Shown here piece by piece: positions 11,504 through 23,269 of a stretch of DNA of 64,000 nt; within the stretch, counting starts at the first letter, position 1; the number at the start of each line of letters is the position of its first letter. Origin of the DNA: Lactuca virosa (Eukaryota > Streptophyta > Magnoliopsida > Asterales > Asteraceae). Below the pieces are notes generated by a model. The model was not told the origin of the DNA, did not search any database, and saw only the letters and a list, made by a program, of their open reading frames with translations. The position numbers were made by a program, and so were the translations under genes. The DNA lies in NCBI GenBank assembly GCA_928212115.1, contig CAKMRJ010000001.1, positions 179,097,447 to 179,161,446 of the forward strand, read 5' to 3'.

Positions 11504-12291
11504 TGTTGGATTAGTTTCTAAGTCAATAACTATAATTGGTATGTACTTGACCCGAGAGTAGCATGGTCCATTTGGGTTGCATGGCACCGGAACAATCTGA
11601 AGGATGGATAATTGAGAAGAGGTTATTTATGGTTTATTAATATATTATATGTTCTAATATATTAATATGAAATCATATTATTTAATTAGTATTGATCAAG
11701 AATTAATTTGTAATGAATTTTGTGATCAAAAGAGACTAATTAAATATATAGGGAATGATTATGTAAATCATTCATTCTTATAATGTGGGCTTATGATCCA
11801 TAATTATTTGTGTTGGACTAAAACCATGTGGTGACCCATGGATGATCCATGGAGGTTTAAACCCATGGAGCATGAGGAATATGGAAGGTCATGCACATTA
11901 GGGTTTGCATGGTGTAATCCTAATTAAGCCACACTATATAAGAACCCCTCTAGCTCATGAAATCGGACCTAAGGAAGCTTACAAGAAGGCAAGCCGATTT
12001 TATGAGTGCAAGTAACCTCATCTCAAGTTCCTCCATTGTTGGTGGTGTTGTGTGATTCCATTTGAGGTGCAACACTTGGGGCACTAAGTTCTTAGAGGTC
12101 CAAGGTTTCCAACTACAACAAAAGGTATGTCATCTAACAAGAATTTTGTAGTAAAGATACTCCATTGTATGCTAGTTAGGATGATGCTTTGGAAAAATAA
12201 AATTTTGCATGTATATTAGAGAAAACATAGATCCAAAGCATCTAGGGTTGCATGTACACCATATGAGTGTTAGAATGCTCAAAACCCTTTA
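11504..12291 (+). repeat. first LTR of element B
   Basis: Starts TGTTGGATTAG and ends near AAAACCCTTTA, where the intact family end is CCCTTCA. It has a TATATAAG promoter box at 11935-11942. Preceded by the TSD TGTAT (11499-11503) and followed by a primer site. Confidence 0.9.
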
Positions 12292-12292
12292 G

Positions 12293-12310
12293 TGGTATCA
12301 GAGCCTAGGG
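12293..12310 (+). other. primer binding site of element B, internal 1
   Basis: TGGTATCAGAGCCTAGGG matches the plant initiator tRNA-Met primer site. Confidence 0.9.
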
Positions 12311-12382
12311 TTGTTTTCTTATATACTTGATGCTACTTGTTTTCAAAGCTTGAAAAATTGATTTTTTTGCTGTCTGGACAAT

Positions 12383-12468
12383 GGACTCGCCGAGTCTACT
12401 GGGGAACTCGACGAGTGCACCTTATAAACTGACCAACTCACCGAGCTAGTTCATGTACTCGACTAGTT
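12383..12468 (+). repeat. CTCG(C/A)CGAG palindromic motifs in B leader
   Basis: Four copies of a short self-complementary word (ACTCGCCGAGT, ACTCGACGAGT and decayed forms). The same arrangement recurs at 14365-14450 (element C) and 33741-33825 (B internal 2). Confidence 0.8.
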
Positions 12469-12979
12469 GATGCTCATGGATGTAGAATTTTGAGTTTTAA
12501 GACTGGAATTGGACAAGGATCATTACCCTAAACTATTTTTGAACTTATAAACCTGTTTTTGAGGTGGTAATGATCATGTTTATCCAATTTAGAAGATAAT
12601 TGTCAAAGTTTCAAGTTTTGTATTAGTTTATCTGGTTAGGCTAATTACATGAAATTTGTTTGATATGAATTGTCTTGTTCTTATGAGTTTAATTTAAATC
12701 ATTCAAAAATTGTTTGATTTTGTAAGTTACATTAGTTGATCTAAATGTTTTGATGAATTCCATCACTTGACCTCAAGTTATGGATTTTCAAGAGTCTTTT
12801 CATTAAAACCTATATTAAACTCATAAGTTATGGATTCCAAAAGTTTTTGAATAGTTCAAAACTTTCCCTCAAGTTTTGGTATTTGTAAATGTAAAAGTCT
12901 AACTTTTGAAACATTTAATTCCAAACCCTAGAATTTTAAAGTTTAAAATTCTACCCTTATACTATTATAATATTATAGG

Positions 12980-12981
<2 letters not shown>

Positions 12982-13029
<48 letters not shown>

Positions 13030-13087
13030 TATGTATATATAATATATATATATATTATATATATATATATCTATTATATCTATATAG
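12982..13087. repeat. TA-rich microsatellite
   Basis: TA dinucleotides with interruptions inside the B leader. The corresponding place in internal 2 (34461-34488) has a much shorter run, and C has only a trace near 14997-15009. Confidence 0.95.
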
Positions 13088-13516
13088 AACAAAGTCAGTC
13101 TTATCGTTAGTAGGCCTCATTCACGAAGCCGGTCTATAAGGGAGGTATAAGGTTAATGGCTATAAAATGACAGTTTAATGGGTGTCCACTCTCACCCACC
13201 GCTTCCTTGACTGGTGGAGGATCGTTAGCCGAACGGGTAGGATAGGACTCTAATTCTCCATTCATTAAAAGTATAATGATAAATATAAAGTAACTTAACA
13301 CTTATAAATTCCAAAATCTTAGTTACTTAGGAAAATGTGAATATGGTGCTAACCCATGAAATTGCACTTTGCACCTTGTTAAGTTGTTAGTGGAGCGTGT
13401 GTGGTTAATCGGCACACTAATCGGGACTGACAGTGTGTGGCAAATGGTAGCTTGATGTTAATCATAGATCAATGGAGCGTGTGTGGTTAACCGGCACATT
13501 GATTAGGTGTTGTAAC

Positions 13517-14282
13517 TGTTGGATAAGGTGTCTAAGTCCATAACTTTATTTGGTATATACTTGACCCGACCCGGCATGGTCCATTTGGGTTGCACTTCAC
13601 CCGAACTATTTGTATGGTTAAACCTTTGAGAATTGTATGTTTATGATTTGTTAATATATTATAAGTAATAATATATTAATATGAAATCATATTATTTAAT
13701 TAATATTGATCATAAATTAATTTAGAATTAATTTGGTGATAAAAAATGTGACTAATTAAATATGGGCTCTTGTATTTATATAAGTGCGGGCTAATACTCA
13801 TTTGGAATGGGCTTGGCATGCATGGGAGTCCATGGATAGTCCATGGAGCTTTTAACCCATGGATCCTTGAAAGGAAGAGTCATGGGTATTAGGGTTTACA
13901 TGGATGTAACCCTAATCCTCCACACTATACAAAGGAGCTTGTGATGCTTGAAATGGCACTAGTTGTGCGTGTGAAAGAAGGTGGCCGATTTCTAGAAGCA
14001 AACATACACTCTCATAGTTTTTTCCAAGTTTGTGGTGATTTGTGATTTCCATTTGAGGCATCCACATTATTGGTATGCTTGGCTCTCAAACTCCAAGGAA
14101 TCAACTCACTAATCAAAGGTATGTAATTCATCTAGCTTTTATGTTTAAAGTTCCCCATGCCATGCTAGATAGGCTATGAACTTTGGAAAAAAAAACTGCA
14201 TGTATTCATAGTAAAACATAGATCCAAGGTTTATAGGGTTGCGTGTACACCATAGGAGTGTTAGGATGCTCAAAACCCAACA
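13517..14282 (+). repeat. 5' LTR of element C
   Basis: Starts TGTTGGATAAGG and ends CCCAACA. The TATA box is TATACAAA (13926-13933), one base off the TATATAAA of the 3' copy. The sequence is clearly related to the B LTR over most of its length. Confidence 0.95.
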
Positions 14283-14283
14283 G

Positions 14284-14300
14284 TGGTATCAGAGCCTAGG
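14284..14300 (+). other. primer binding site of element C
   Basis: TGGTATCAGAGCCTAGG, one base after the LTR, complementary-type site for initiator tRNA-Met. Confidence 0.9.
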
Positions 14301-15847
14301 ATTGTTTTCTTGAATACTTGATGCAAACTGTGAAAAAATCAAAAAATTGAGCTGTCTGGACAGTGGACTCGCCGAGTCCATGGGGGGACTCGATGAGTCC
14401 AAGCACAAATTCATCCTACTCGTCGAGTAGGTTCCTGCACTCGACGAGTAGGAGGCTCTGACTGCAGTTCTTCGACTTTTGCTGCTGGAAATGGACTAGA
14501 AACATTACCCTAAACCGTTTTGATGTTTTAAAAACCTGTTTTAGATGGTGTAATGGTTATGCTAATCCATTTACAATGGCCAATATCAAAATTCCATGTT
14601 TTATATGTGTTCATATGATTCTTGAAATTTTGATATGATATTCATGTTCTTATGACTTATTGTTAGATCATAGGAATTACTTGCTAAATTGTTTAATGAT
14701 TGATTCTTGATCAATTATGTGTTTTAATGGAATCCATAATTTGTCCTCAAGTTATGAATTTCCAAAGGTAACTTTCTTTAATGTATATTTAAAACACATA
14801 AGTTACATAAAAATGAAGAGTCTTCACTTTTATGAACCATTAACTCATAAGTTATGAAATGAAGAGTTTTGAATAGTTTCAAAACTTGCCCTCAAGTTTT
14901 GGAATTTGTAAAGTCACACACACTTTAATTCCAATCCTTAGGATTTTAAAAGTTAAAATTCAACCCTTATACTATTATAAAATTAATGGTTAATATTTAT
15001 ATATATGTATAAGATCAAGTCGTTTTACCGTTAGTAGGCCTCATTCACGAAGCCGATCTATAAGGGGGGGTATAAGGTTGTTGCCTATAAAATGGCAGCT
15101 TAATGGGTGTCGTTAGCCGAACGGGTAGGACAATGACTTTAAATCTCATTAAAAGTATAATGAATATTATAAAGTAACTAAATGTTTTATAAATTCTCAT
15201 TCTTAGTTACTTTAGGAAAATGAGAAAATGGTGCTAACCCATGAAATTCACACTTTGTACCTTACCAAGTCGTTGGTGGAGCGAGTGTGGTTAACCGATA
15301 CACTAACTTGGATTAGTAAGGATAACAAAGGGTGACTTATTGTTTATCATAGATCGGTGGAGCGTGTGTGGTTAACCGACACATCGCTTAGGTGATAATA
15401 TTAAGGGTACCAAGTGAATTTGCATGGTTATTCACACCTTGTTTTGTGATACTCGGCATCCCAGTCACAAAACCCGAAGGGCACAATCGAGATTGAAACA
15501 TGCCATTCAAAAGTTCAATGAATCTCAAAAGAATCTAGTAATTTCAAAACCAATTTAAACCTAATAATTTATTTCGTTTTCATGGTGGAAATTGGTGAAT
15601 CGTCATTCACCAACCTTCAAATATGTTATAGCTTAGATTACAACATCCCTCTTCTAAGTTATTGTGTTGGCTCCTAGCCTTAATATTGTATAGCTTAGAT
15701 TACAACATCCCTTCAAATATGTTATAGCTTAGATTACAACCTTCAAATATGTTATATATTGTGTTGGCTCCTAGCCTTAATATTACATTTGGGTGTCTTA
15801 ATAAGGACTCAATATATCTAATCTAAACTTGTCTTTCTTCTTTTCAG
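14301..15847 (+). other. untranslated leader of element C
   Basis: About 1.5 kb without ORF. It carries CTCGTCGAG/CTCGACGAG palindromes (14365-14450), paired GGAGCGTGTGTGGTTAACCG repeats (about 15277 and 15359), and a local duplication of a TAGCTTAGATTACAACATCC-like word between 15627 and 15745. It is similar to the B leader throughout. Confidence 0.8.
14365..14450 (+). repeat. CTCG(T/A)CGAG palindromic motifs in C leader
   Basis: Four short palindromic words (GACTCGCCGAGTCC, GACTCGATGAGTCC, ACTCGTCGAGTAG, ACTCGACGAGTAG) placed in two pairs, each pair separated by a few bases. Confidence 0.85.
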
Positions 15848-16711
15848 ATGTCTTCCAACAATGCTTCGGGTTCTAACCCTACCGGCTCCTTCTCTCTCAT
15901 GAACCTTTGTGGGAGAGTCATCTTCGATGGTTCTAACTTTATGGATTGGATCCAAAACATCAGGATGATCACTCGTTACGAGGACAAGGAATATGTCCTC
16001 GACAAGGAGCTTAAGGAACTCGATGAGACTACTGCTACTCCTGAGGAGATCGCTGAATACAGGACATATGAGAGAGATGCCACCAAAGTGGCATGCATCA
16101 TGATGGCCATGATGACAGTCGAGCTCGAAAAGTCCTATGAGGCCTATTACCCTTTTGAGATGCACCATGACTTGATGGAAAGGTACCATCAGAGTGCTCG
16201 TCAAGAGCGGTATGAAATAATCTCCTCCATGATAATAACCGGAATGAAGGATGGTGAACCCATCACGAGCCACATGCAGAAAATGCAAAGGTATGTGGAC
16301 CGTTTGCAGAAATTGAATGTGAACGTCCCTGAGGAGTTGGCAATTGACATCATTTTGCACTCCCTATCCTTGTGTTATGATCATTTCCGCATGACATACC
16401 ACATGAACAAGGAGGAAGTTACACTCAGCAAGCTTCAAGGACTTCTGAAGACCGCCTAAAGTGGTCTTAAAGGTAAGTCGGTTGTTACTCCTGCTACTCC
16501 TACAACAACCCCTGTTTTGGATATCCAGCAAGGCAAAGGGAAGAAGAGGAAGACCCATTCGAAGGGTACCAAGGGAAAGTGTATTGATGGCTCCTCATCA
16601 AGTGGAACCAGATGTGGTTCTGATACTCCTTCTGCCATCCCTAAGGATGCTGATTGCTTCTATTGCCAGAATAAGGGGCACTGGAAGCGAAACTGCCCAA
16701 AGTACTTGTAG
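15848..16711 (+). pseudogene. gag: Gag of element C with zinc knuckle
   Basis: One frame runs from the ATG at 15848 through an in-frame TAA (16457-16459) to a TAG at 16709-16711, about 287 codons. The first 200 residues are a copia capsid region: FDGSNFMDWIQNIRMI near residues 28-43, then YHQSARQERYEI and LHSLSLCYDHFRMTY. A basic linker (GKGKKRKTHSKG) leads to a complete CCHC zinc knuckle, CFYCQNKGHWKRNC (about 16657-16698), which binds element RNA. The nonsense codon at 16457 separates capsid from nucleocapsid. Reading continues in the same frame into protease after the second stop. The ATG sits just after a pyrimidine-rich stretch ending TTTTCAG, which could be a splice acceptor or chance. 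Confidence 0.9.
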
Positions 16712-17255
16712 AATGTCAAGGATGGGAAAGCAAAACCATCCCATGCAGGTATTTACACTATATTGTCTAATAACTCACCATATTCTAACTCTTGGGTCCT
16801 TGATACAGGTTGTGGTATTCACATATGTTGTGATTTGCAGGGCCTAAGAAGAAGTGAGGATGTGGAGCATGGGAAGATAAACTTAATCATGGGGAATAGG
16901 AAGGCTTCACATGTTACCAAGATTGGAGTTTATACTTTGTTTCTAAGTAGTGGGTTAAAGTTAGATTTGAATAAATGTGTTTACTCGACCGAAATGGCGA
17001 GGAATATTATTTCTTTTCATGGTTTGTACAAACAAGGATTTACCTTTTCGTTTGATAACGAATGTGGTGGTATTAATGCTTTACTTAATAATGTTCTTTT
17101 ATTTAAAGCAGTACCTTGTGATGGTGTGTATGAAACTGTGTGGGTTGTAGATAACCTAGGAAATAATGTGTTGTGTATTGATTCCTCTACTAGCTTGGAT
17201 AAAGCATCATTGTGGCATTGTCGTCTTGGACATGTAAGCAAGAAACGCATAGGCA
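16712..17255 (+). pseudogene. pol: protease and GAG-pre-integrase of element C
   Basis: Same frame as gag, after a TAG at 16709-16711. The aspartic protease site reads SWVLDTGCGIHIC (about 16790-16830), with the catalytic DTG intact; the enzyme cuts the polyprotein. A GAG-pre-integrase box, LWHCRLGHVSKKRI (about 17209-17250), carries the His-Cys zinc residues at the integrase N-terminus. The frame is lost by a small indel at about 17255, after which reading continues in frame 1. Confidence 0.9.
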
Positions 17256-17831
17256 ACTCCAAAAGTATGGAGTCTTGGAGTTAGTTGACCTAAAGTCAGA
17301 TGATAGTTGTGAATCTTGTTTGCTTGGAAAATTAACAAAATCACCCTTCACTGGTACTTGTGAAAGGGGTGAGGGTTTGTTGGACCTTATACATACTGAT
17401 GTATGTGGACCCATCAAAACCGCCACAAGGGATGCTAATCGCTATTACTGATGATTATAGTAGATATGGTTATGTCTACTTAATCAAGCATAAGTCAGAG
17501 ACTTTTGAAAGGGTTAAAGAGTTTAAACAGGAAGTAGAAAATCAATTGGGCAGGATAATTAAGATGCTTCAATCCGATCGAGGTGGTGAGTATCTTAGCA
17601 CAGAGTTCCTCGACTATCTTAAGGAGGGTGGGATTGTCTCACAATTGACACCTCCCAGGACACCACAGTTGAATGGTGTGGCTGAGAGGCGTAATCGAAC
17701 CTTGTTGGATATGGTTCGCTCCATGATGAGTCGAGCTTCGTTACCAATCTCTTTTTGGGGTATGCCTTAGAGACTGCCGCCCATATCCTAAATCTAGTCC
17801 CTACAAAGAAGGTTGCCAAACACCTCATGAG
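17256..17831 (+). pseudogene. pol: integrase core of element C
   Basis: Two frameshifts split this part. Frame 1 gives CESCLLGKLTKSPF and DLIHTDVCGPI, holding the first catalytic Asp (about 17390). From about 17448 frame 2 gives DDYSRYGYVYLIKHKSE and LQSDRGGEYLS, with the second Asp, then GVAERRNRTLLDMVRSMM with the catalytic Glu. The D-D-E triad is therefore visible but not in one frame. It inserts the cDNA into the host chromosome in intact relatives. A further shift at about 17765 moves reading to frame 0. Confidence 0.9.
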
Positions 17832-19180
17832 ATGTGGCCTGGGAAAGTTCCCAACTTGGACCATATCAAGATTTGGGGTTACGAGGCTTTTGTGAGGCGT
17901 GAGACTCACGATAAGCTCGAACCTCGAAGTGAGAGGTGTATTTTCATCGACTACCCACAGAAATCCTTTGGTTACCTCTTCTACAGACCCAATGAGAATG
18001 TGGTCTTTGTGGCAAGGAGGGGGGTCTTTCGTGAGAGAGAGTTCATGAGCCAAGGAAACAGTGGGAGGCAAATTGACCTTGAAGAACTTCAAGAGTCAAG
18101 TGGTGAAGGAACCTCAAACCCTACCAATCAACCTGAGGAGGAAACTCCTGTTGATCCTACTGACGAGTCTGCACCTCTGAGGCGTTCCACGAGAGTTAGG
18201 AATGCACCTGATCATTACTATGGTTTCCATATTACTGTAGAAGGTGATACACTTATCAGTGATAATACACTGGTAAATCTGGATGAACCTAACAGCTACA
18301 CGGAAGCCATGGTAGGCCCTGAGGCTGCTAAATGGAAAGAGGCTATGGACAGCGAGATACAGTCCATGTATGACAATCAAGTTTGGAACTTGGTTGACAA
18401 TGTACCAGGTCGTAAGACAGTCGGGTGCAAATGGATCTTCAAGAAGAAGACCAACATGGATGGTAATGTACACGCTTATAAGGCGCGACTGGTTGCAAAG
18501 GGCTTTTCTCAAACTCCGGGAGTTGATTATGATGATACCTTTTCACCGGTAGCAAAGATTAAGTCTATTAGGGTTATGTTAGCCATTGCTGCATTTCATG
18601 ACTATGAAATATGGCAAATGGATGTCAAAACCGCTTTCCTTAATGGGAAGTTGGCTGAGGATGTTTACATGAGTCAGCCAGAGGGTTTTGTCAGTACGGA
18701 GTACCCGAATAGAGTGTGTAAGCTTGAGAAATCCATCTATGGATTGAAACAAGCACTTCGTAGATGGAATCTTTGTTTTGATGAGAAAGTCAAAGAGTTT
18801 GGCTTTTCGAGAAGTGAAGATGAGTCATGTGTATATGTCAGAGCTAGTGGGAGTATAGTTAGCTTCTTGGTGCTGTATGTGGATGACATACTACTCATAG
18901 GAAATGACATTCCAACTTTGTAGGAGGTGAAGTCCTGGCTTAGGAAGTGTTTTGCTATGAAGGACCTTGGAGAGGCTACCTATATCCTAGGGATAAGGAT
19001 ATTAAGAGACAAGAGTACAAGACTAATTGGACTTAGTCAGAGTACCTACTTGGATAAGGTGTTGAAAAGGTTCAACATGCAGAATTCCAAGAAAGGAGAA
19101 TTACCGATCCAAATCAATGCCAAACTGAGAAAGGCTCAGAGTCCGAGTACAGAGGCTGAGATAGCTGAGGGCTGTTGGCT
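17832..19180 (+). pseudogene. pol: reverse transcriptase of element C
   Basis: Frame 0 is open from 17832 to a TAG at 18921-18923 and resumes in the same frame to about 19180. It starts with the integrase C-terminal and linker region, including the RRSTRVRNAPDHY word that commonly precedes RT in copia. Then follow the RT start (TEAMVGPEAAKWKEAM), VGCKWIFKKK, YKARLVAKGFSQTPGVDY, WQMDVKTAFLNG and the catalytic YVDD (18876-18887). LGIRILRD follows. The motifs are all present; only the nonsense codon and a later frameshift break it. It copies the element RNA into DNA. Confidence 0.95.
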
Positions 19181-19633
19181 CGATCATGTATTCTATGACT
19201 TGTACCCGTCCTGATGTGGCCTTTGCTTTGAGCATGGTCAGCAGATATCAGGGGAACCCTGGCAAGGCTCACTGGACTGCGGTAAAGAATATTCTCAAGT
19301 ACCTGCGGAGGACTAAGGATAGGATCCTTACCCTTGGTGGGAGTGATGACTTGAGAGTAGTAGGGTATAATGATGCTAGCTTTCAGACTGATAGGGATAA
19401 CTTCCGCTCTCAGTCGGGATGGGTCTTTACTCTAAATGGAGGGGCTATTACTTGGAAGAGTTACAAGCAGGATATGGTAGCTGATTCGACGTGTGAATCA
19501 GAGTACATAGCAGCGGGTGAAGCGGCAAAGGAGTCGATATACCTGAAGAACTTCATCGGAGACCTTGGAGTTGTACCAACTATTAAGGAGCCTATGGAGA
19601 TTTTATGTGACAGCAATAGTGTGATTGCCTTAG
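19181..19633 (+). pseudogene. pol: RNase H of element C, first part
   Basis: Frame 1 carries TRPDVAFALSMVSRYQ, AHWTAVKNILKYLRRTKD, then the copia RNase H domain with YNDASFQTD (first acidic site), SGWVFTLNGGAITWKSYKQ, STCESEYIAAGEAAKE and ILCDSNSVIAL. It ends abruptly at 19633, in the middle of the word IALAKEP, where element D is inserted. The domain continues at 23561. RNase H removes the RNA template during copying. Confidence 0.95.
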
Positions 19634-19924
19634 TGTTAGGGTGCAAAGTCACTCTTGGATGTAGTGTTTTAGGCTTACCCTCTTGTATGTGTAAATGGGT
19701 TGAGTCTTTCCTATAAATAGGAAGTGAGAGACTCCCATTATGTAAGGAACCATTTGGAGTGATAGACTAGAAAGAGAAACTTTGTACAAACCCATTTTTG
19801 TATTCTTTCTAGATCTAATATGAGCTTACAAAGATTTATTTACTCCTTGTGTTCTAGAGTTTACATGATGATTCACTAGATCTTTTCTTATTCCGCACAT
19901 GCCATCATAATCAACACCACTACA
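19634..19924 (+). repeat. 5' LTR of element D
   Basis: TG...CA ends, TATAAATA box at 19712-19719, followed by the primer site. Near-identical to 23270-23560 and to the reverse complement of 49058-49347 and 53645-53934. Confidence 0.95.
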
Positions 19925-19926
19925 AT

Positions 19927-19941
19927 TGGTATTAGAGCGGG
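19927..19941 (+). other. primer binding site of element D
   Basis: TGGTATTAGAGCGGG, a variant of the tRNA-Met site found in A, B and C, two bases after the LTR. Confidence 0.8.
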
Positions 19942-20177
19942 TGTTCTTGATTGAATCAAGAATTGATCCTTGATGGCTTTCTAGATTTGGTGATTCTTCA
20001 TTTTGATCTTTGATCATCGTGTTATTGAGAGTTTGGATTCTAGAACTCGAATTCATCTTTGATTCTACTCATAATTCGATTTTCTTCACTAGAATTCAAG
20101 TGATTTTTACTTTCTCTCTCTAGAAAACCCATTCAAAATCACTTTCTCTCTCTAGATATCTTCAAGTTTTTGTGATA

Positions 20178-21150
20178 ATGGTGAATTTGCCGTATAATTC
20201 TTGGATTGTGATCGTTGAAGATGTCAAATACAAAGTCAATAAAAGTCAATATTATGGGTTGGTGGTAAACAAGTTGATTTCATGGGGAACTATGGTTTCT
20301 TATGGAGGATTGAAGGATGATCATGGAAGCTTGATATTTCAACCATTTTGTGAGATTAAATGGTTGGCTGAAATTACATGGTCCATATCAACACGTAGTA
20401 GTGATAAGAATGGAGAAGAAGAATATTTGTTCAAAAAGAAATATGTTTCTCTTATTGAAGACCCAAATGATCTTCATGCTCTTAAGTTTGTTGAAGTTAT
20501 TGACAATGTAGTTCAATGTGATGTTCTTGATGTTCAAGAAAGAGGAGTTTAAGTTGATTCTCATGATGAAAAAGTTTTTTGCTCGATTGGAGTTCAAACC
20601 GATGATATTTTATGTTCTTGTGATTCGTTAGAAGGAATGATTCCTTATCGGAAGCCGGTGATCCAAGAAAATCACAAGTATCAAACTCCAAAAGATTTGA
20701 TTCAAACTCAAAATGTTCATGTTGTGGAAAGTGGGTTTGTTCATAAAAATCAAGTCTTCAAGATGCAAAAAGATGAGAAAGAAAAAGAAGAAGAAGATTA
20801 AACGGAAGAACAAGCGGGTTTATTCACAAAAATCGTCGAATGTTGTTGTGAATCCGAAATCCGTGAAGCAAATTTGGATTCCAAAGCAACAATCTCCAAA
20901 TGTTGCATTGAATTTGAAGTCAAAACCCAAAAGTGTTGGTGGTTCTTTTGAAGATGTTCTTGGTTTGATGAAGAACACGAAGAACGAGTTGTACATCACA
21001 CATAGTGGGTGGTACAATGTTCGATTTGGAGATTTTCTCATTCCAACAAAAGAACCAAGATCCTCCAAATTTGATTCGTTCATTGAAAACGGATCTCGAT
21101 TCGTCAAAAAGGTATCACAAATTCTCAAATGGATTCCACAACGTCCATGA
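20178..21150 (+). pseudogene. unknown D-family protein (about 320 aa), broken
   Basis: From the ATG at 20178 frame 0 is open to a TAA at 20550-20552, then open again to 20801. Reading then passes to frame 1 through a Lys/Glu-coding purine run and ends at 21150 (residues ILKWIPQRP). At the first stop the relative in 49058-52450 has CAA, so the stop is a point nonsense mutation. Visible parts: an N-terminal globular-looking region (WIVIVEDVKYKV, then WGTMVSYGGLKDDHG), a middle part with FCSIGVQTDDILCSCDS, a highly charged Lys/Glu run, then KQIWIPKQQSP and a C-terminal part HSGWYNVRFGDFLIPTKEP. The KQIWIPK word resembles linkers before copia protease, which suggests a Gag-derived protein; this is inference. 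No function is known to me. The frame relation around the purine run differs between the two copies. Confidence 0.6.
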
Positions 21151-23269
21151 TTTCTATTCGTATTGAGCGTTTTTCATTTTTGATCGATTTGCTTCATTCG
21201 ATCTAATCCGTTTCAACCCCATTGATTGATCCAATTATTTTTGTTTAGATCAAAATTCCAAAAATCATTCTCAAATTCAAAATTCTTTGTTCATCCAGAT
21301 TTTTAATTGAATCCAAAAGAAATTAAAAGCATTGTTCATTTACTGTGCATTTGGTTTCGAAGCCCAAATCTGTTCAGTGTTATTTCGATCCAAAAGTCCA
21401 ATTCACGTGATTCATTTACTTGAGCCCACTTTAACAAATCAGATAATATTTGTTTACTTAGCCCATTTTGAATCAAATGAACACACTCGTTGTTAATTGG
21501 GTTCCGACTTCCGATGATGAACAGTCAACACAAAAGTCAAAATTGACTCATGTTTGTGTTTGATTTCGAATGAACCATTTATCTTTGAAATCGTTTTCGA
21601 TTTTAGTATTGCTTTCAAGTTGTTTTGGATTTGAGAATTCAAAGTAGATTGTGTTACCGGTTATTAAAGTCATACTGTAGGAGTTCGACTGATTCTTGAG
21701 TTCGTTGCTTGGAAACGTTTTTTTTAACTCGATTTTTGATTGATTTCCGAATGATTGAGTCGATGATGAGTCAAAAGATGTTTTGTGTCCAACTGATTAT
21801 GTTTGGAAGTCGAAACTGGTTCTTGGTCGCTGAAATTGAAAGCTTCATATAATTTTTAATTTCGATTCACGAAGGCTAATTTGATTTCAGTTTCGATTTG
21901 ATATCGATTAGTAACTTTGATAATGGTTGAAGTATTTGAGAATCGAAGGGTTGGTAATGGTGAATGGATTCAAAATCGATATCGTAAATCAATTTGGTGT
22001 TCATCGATTACAGTTTATCAAGGTCAAACTAACGAAAGTCAAAATGGGGATTTTGATGAACTGGAAACGAATTGGAGTTTGTGGTTACAGTCGAAATCAA
22101 AGAGTTAATCGGAAGTATTTGGAGTCAATGGTTTCGTTTTCAATTGTCGATTTTGGTTTGATATTGATGAACTGGAAAACAAAATGGATTTATTGGAGTA
22201 GAGATGATCGATAGTTGGGTACGACCTGAGACTAACGAATCGACGGTTTGCTAGTGAGTCGCTGTTGATGAAAAGCGAAAGGTTGTCGATTTTTCGTTAT
22301 TGATGGTCGAACTATTTGGAATTGTGATGTCGACTGATTCTGAGGATTCGCTATAGTGAATGTAAAGAACGGTGATTTTGGGGCTAAAGCACGAATGTTC
22401 AGATTACTTGATGTTGACTTGCTGTTGAACGAACAAAATTTTTGGTGCTGTGAATTCGTACGAAGGGTGCTCTGATTGAACGAAGAGGAGAGAGAAAATG
22501 GGATGTGGATTTGGGATTAAAACTAACGAAGGGGAAGGAAAATTTTTCGTTAATATGGTCTGAGTATTTTCGTTAGATTTGGGGAAGAAGAAAACATGAA
22601 GTTTCGAAAATGGTCCCTGGTGTTTCGATAGTTTTGCATATGGTCAAAGTTTCGTTAGTTTTGAAGAAAAATGAAGAATTTTCGAAAACAGCCCCTGAAA
22701 TTTCGACAGTTTGGCAACAAGTACCCAAATTCCAAAAAGGACTGTTTTTGCTGAGAAATTGAAGAATGTTCATTTCTGGTCCCTGTAGTTTGTTCGAATT
22801 TACGCTTTATGCCCAGTTTTGCAAATGGGGTAGAGTTTCGCATATTTGGCTGTTTTTGGCGCAATGGATCCATGCAAGTTTCAGAAAGTGACAATTTCTA
22901 CGCGGTTTTTGAAAAATCTTGCAACTTTCACCCAAAAAGTCAAAAATTTTCACAAATTGGAAATTTTTTTGTGGCTTTTTCGTGATTGTTTTTCCGTGCA
23001 AGATTTTGGTGATTCATTTTTGGTACACATCAAGGGGGAGTATCGTGAAGACTATTCCTCGGGCGCTTCTCACCCTTAATGGGTTTTATAATCATTTTTT
23101 GATTATAAAAAGGGGGAGAATGATGGGTATTCGAAGCTTCTCGGGTTTGTCCAATATTAATTTGCGGATTTGAAGACCGGTGTTACTTCGAGGGGGAGTT
23201 TGGTCTTGATCGCGCTAGCTCGTTGGAGACTGAATTTGGGACATCCAATCCTAACTTTAAGGGGGAGAA
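21151..23269 (+). other. noncoding 3' half of element D with repeated purine tracts
   Basis: No credible ORF. Near the end are four polypurine-tract-like words: CAAGGGGGAG (about 23030), AAAAGGGGGAGAATG (about 23089), GAGGGGGAG (about 23191) and AAGGGGGAGAA (23259-23269). Only the last abuts the LTR and is the expected plus-strand primer. Confidence 0.7.

Larger units (their letters stand above)
12311..13516 (+). other. untranslated leader of B internal 1, up to the C insertion
   Basis: A long noncoding leader. It contains CTCGNCGAG-type palindromes (12383-12468), a TA microsatellite (12982-13087), and paired GGAGCGTGTGTGGTTAA repeats (about 13393 and 13463). The leader resumes at 25383 after element C. 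Such leaders hold packaging and dimerisation signals in retroelements; that role is inferred here. Confidence 0.8.

Noticed and set aside
12906..13139. Tyr/Ile-rich ORF, and a similar one at 6738-6950.
   Set aside because: They translate TA microsatellites.
15818..16360. 180-aa minus-strand ORF.
   Set aside because: Exact antisense of the C gag frame, which has clear copia motifs on the plus strand.
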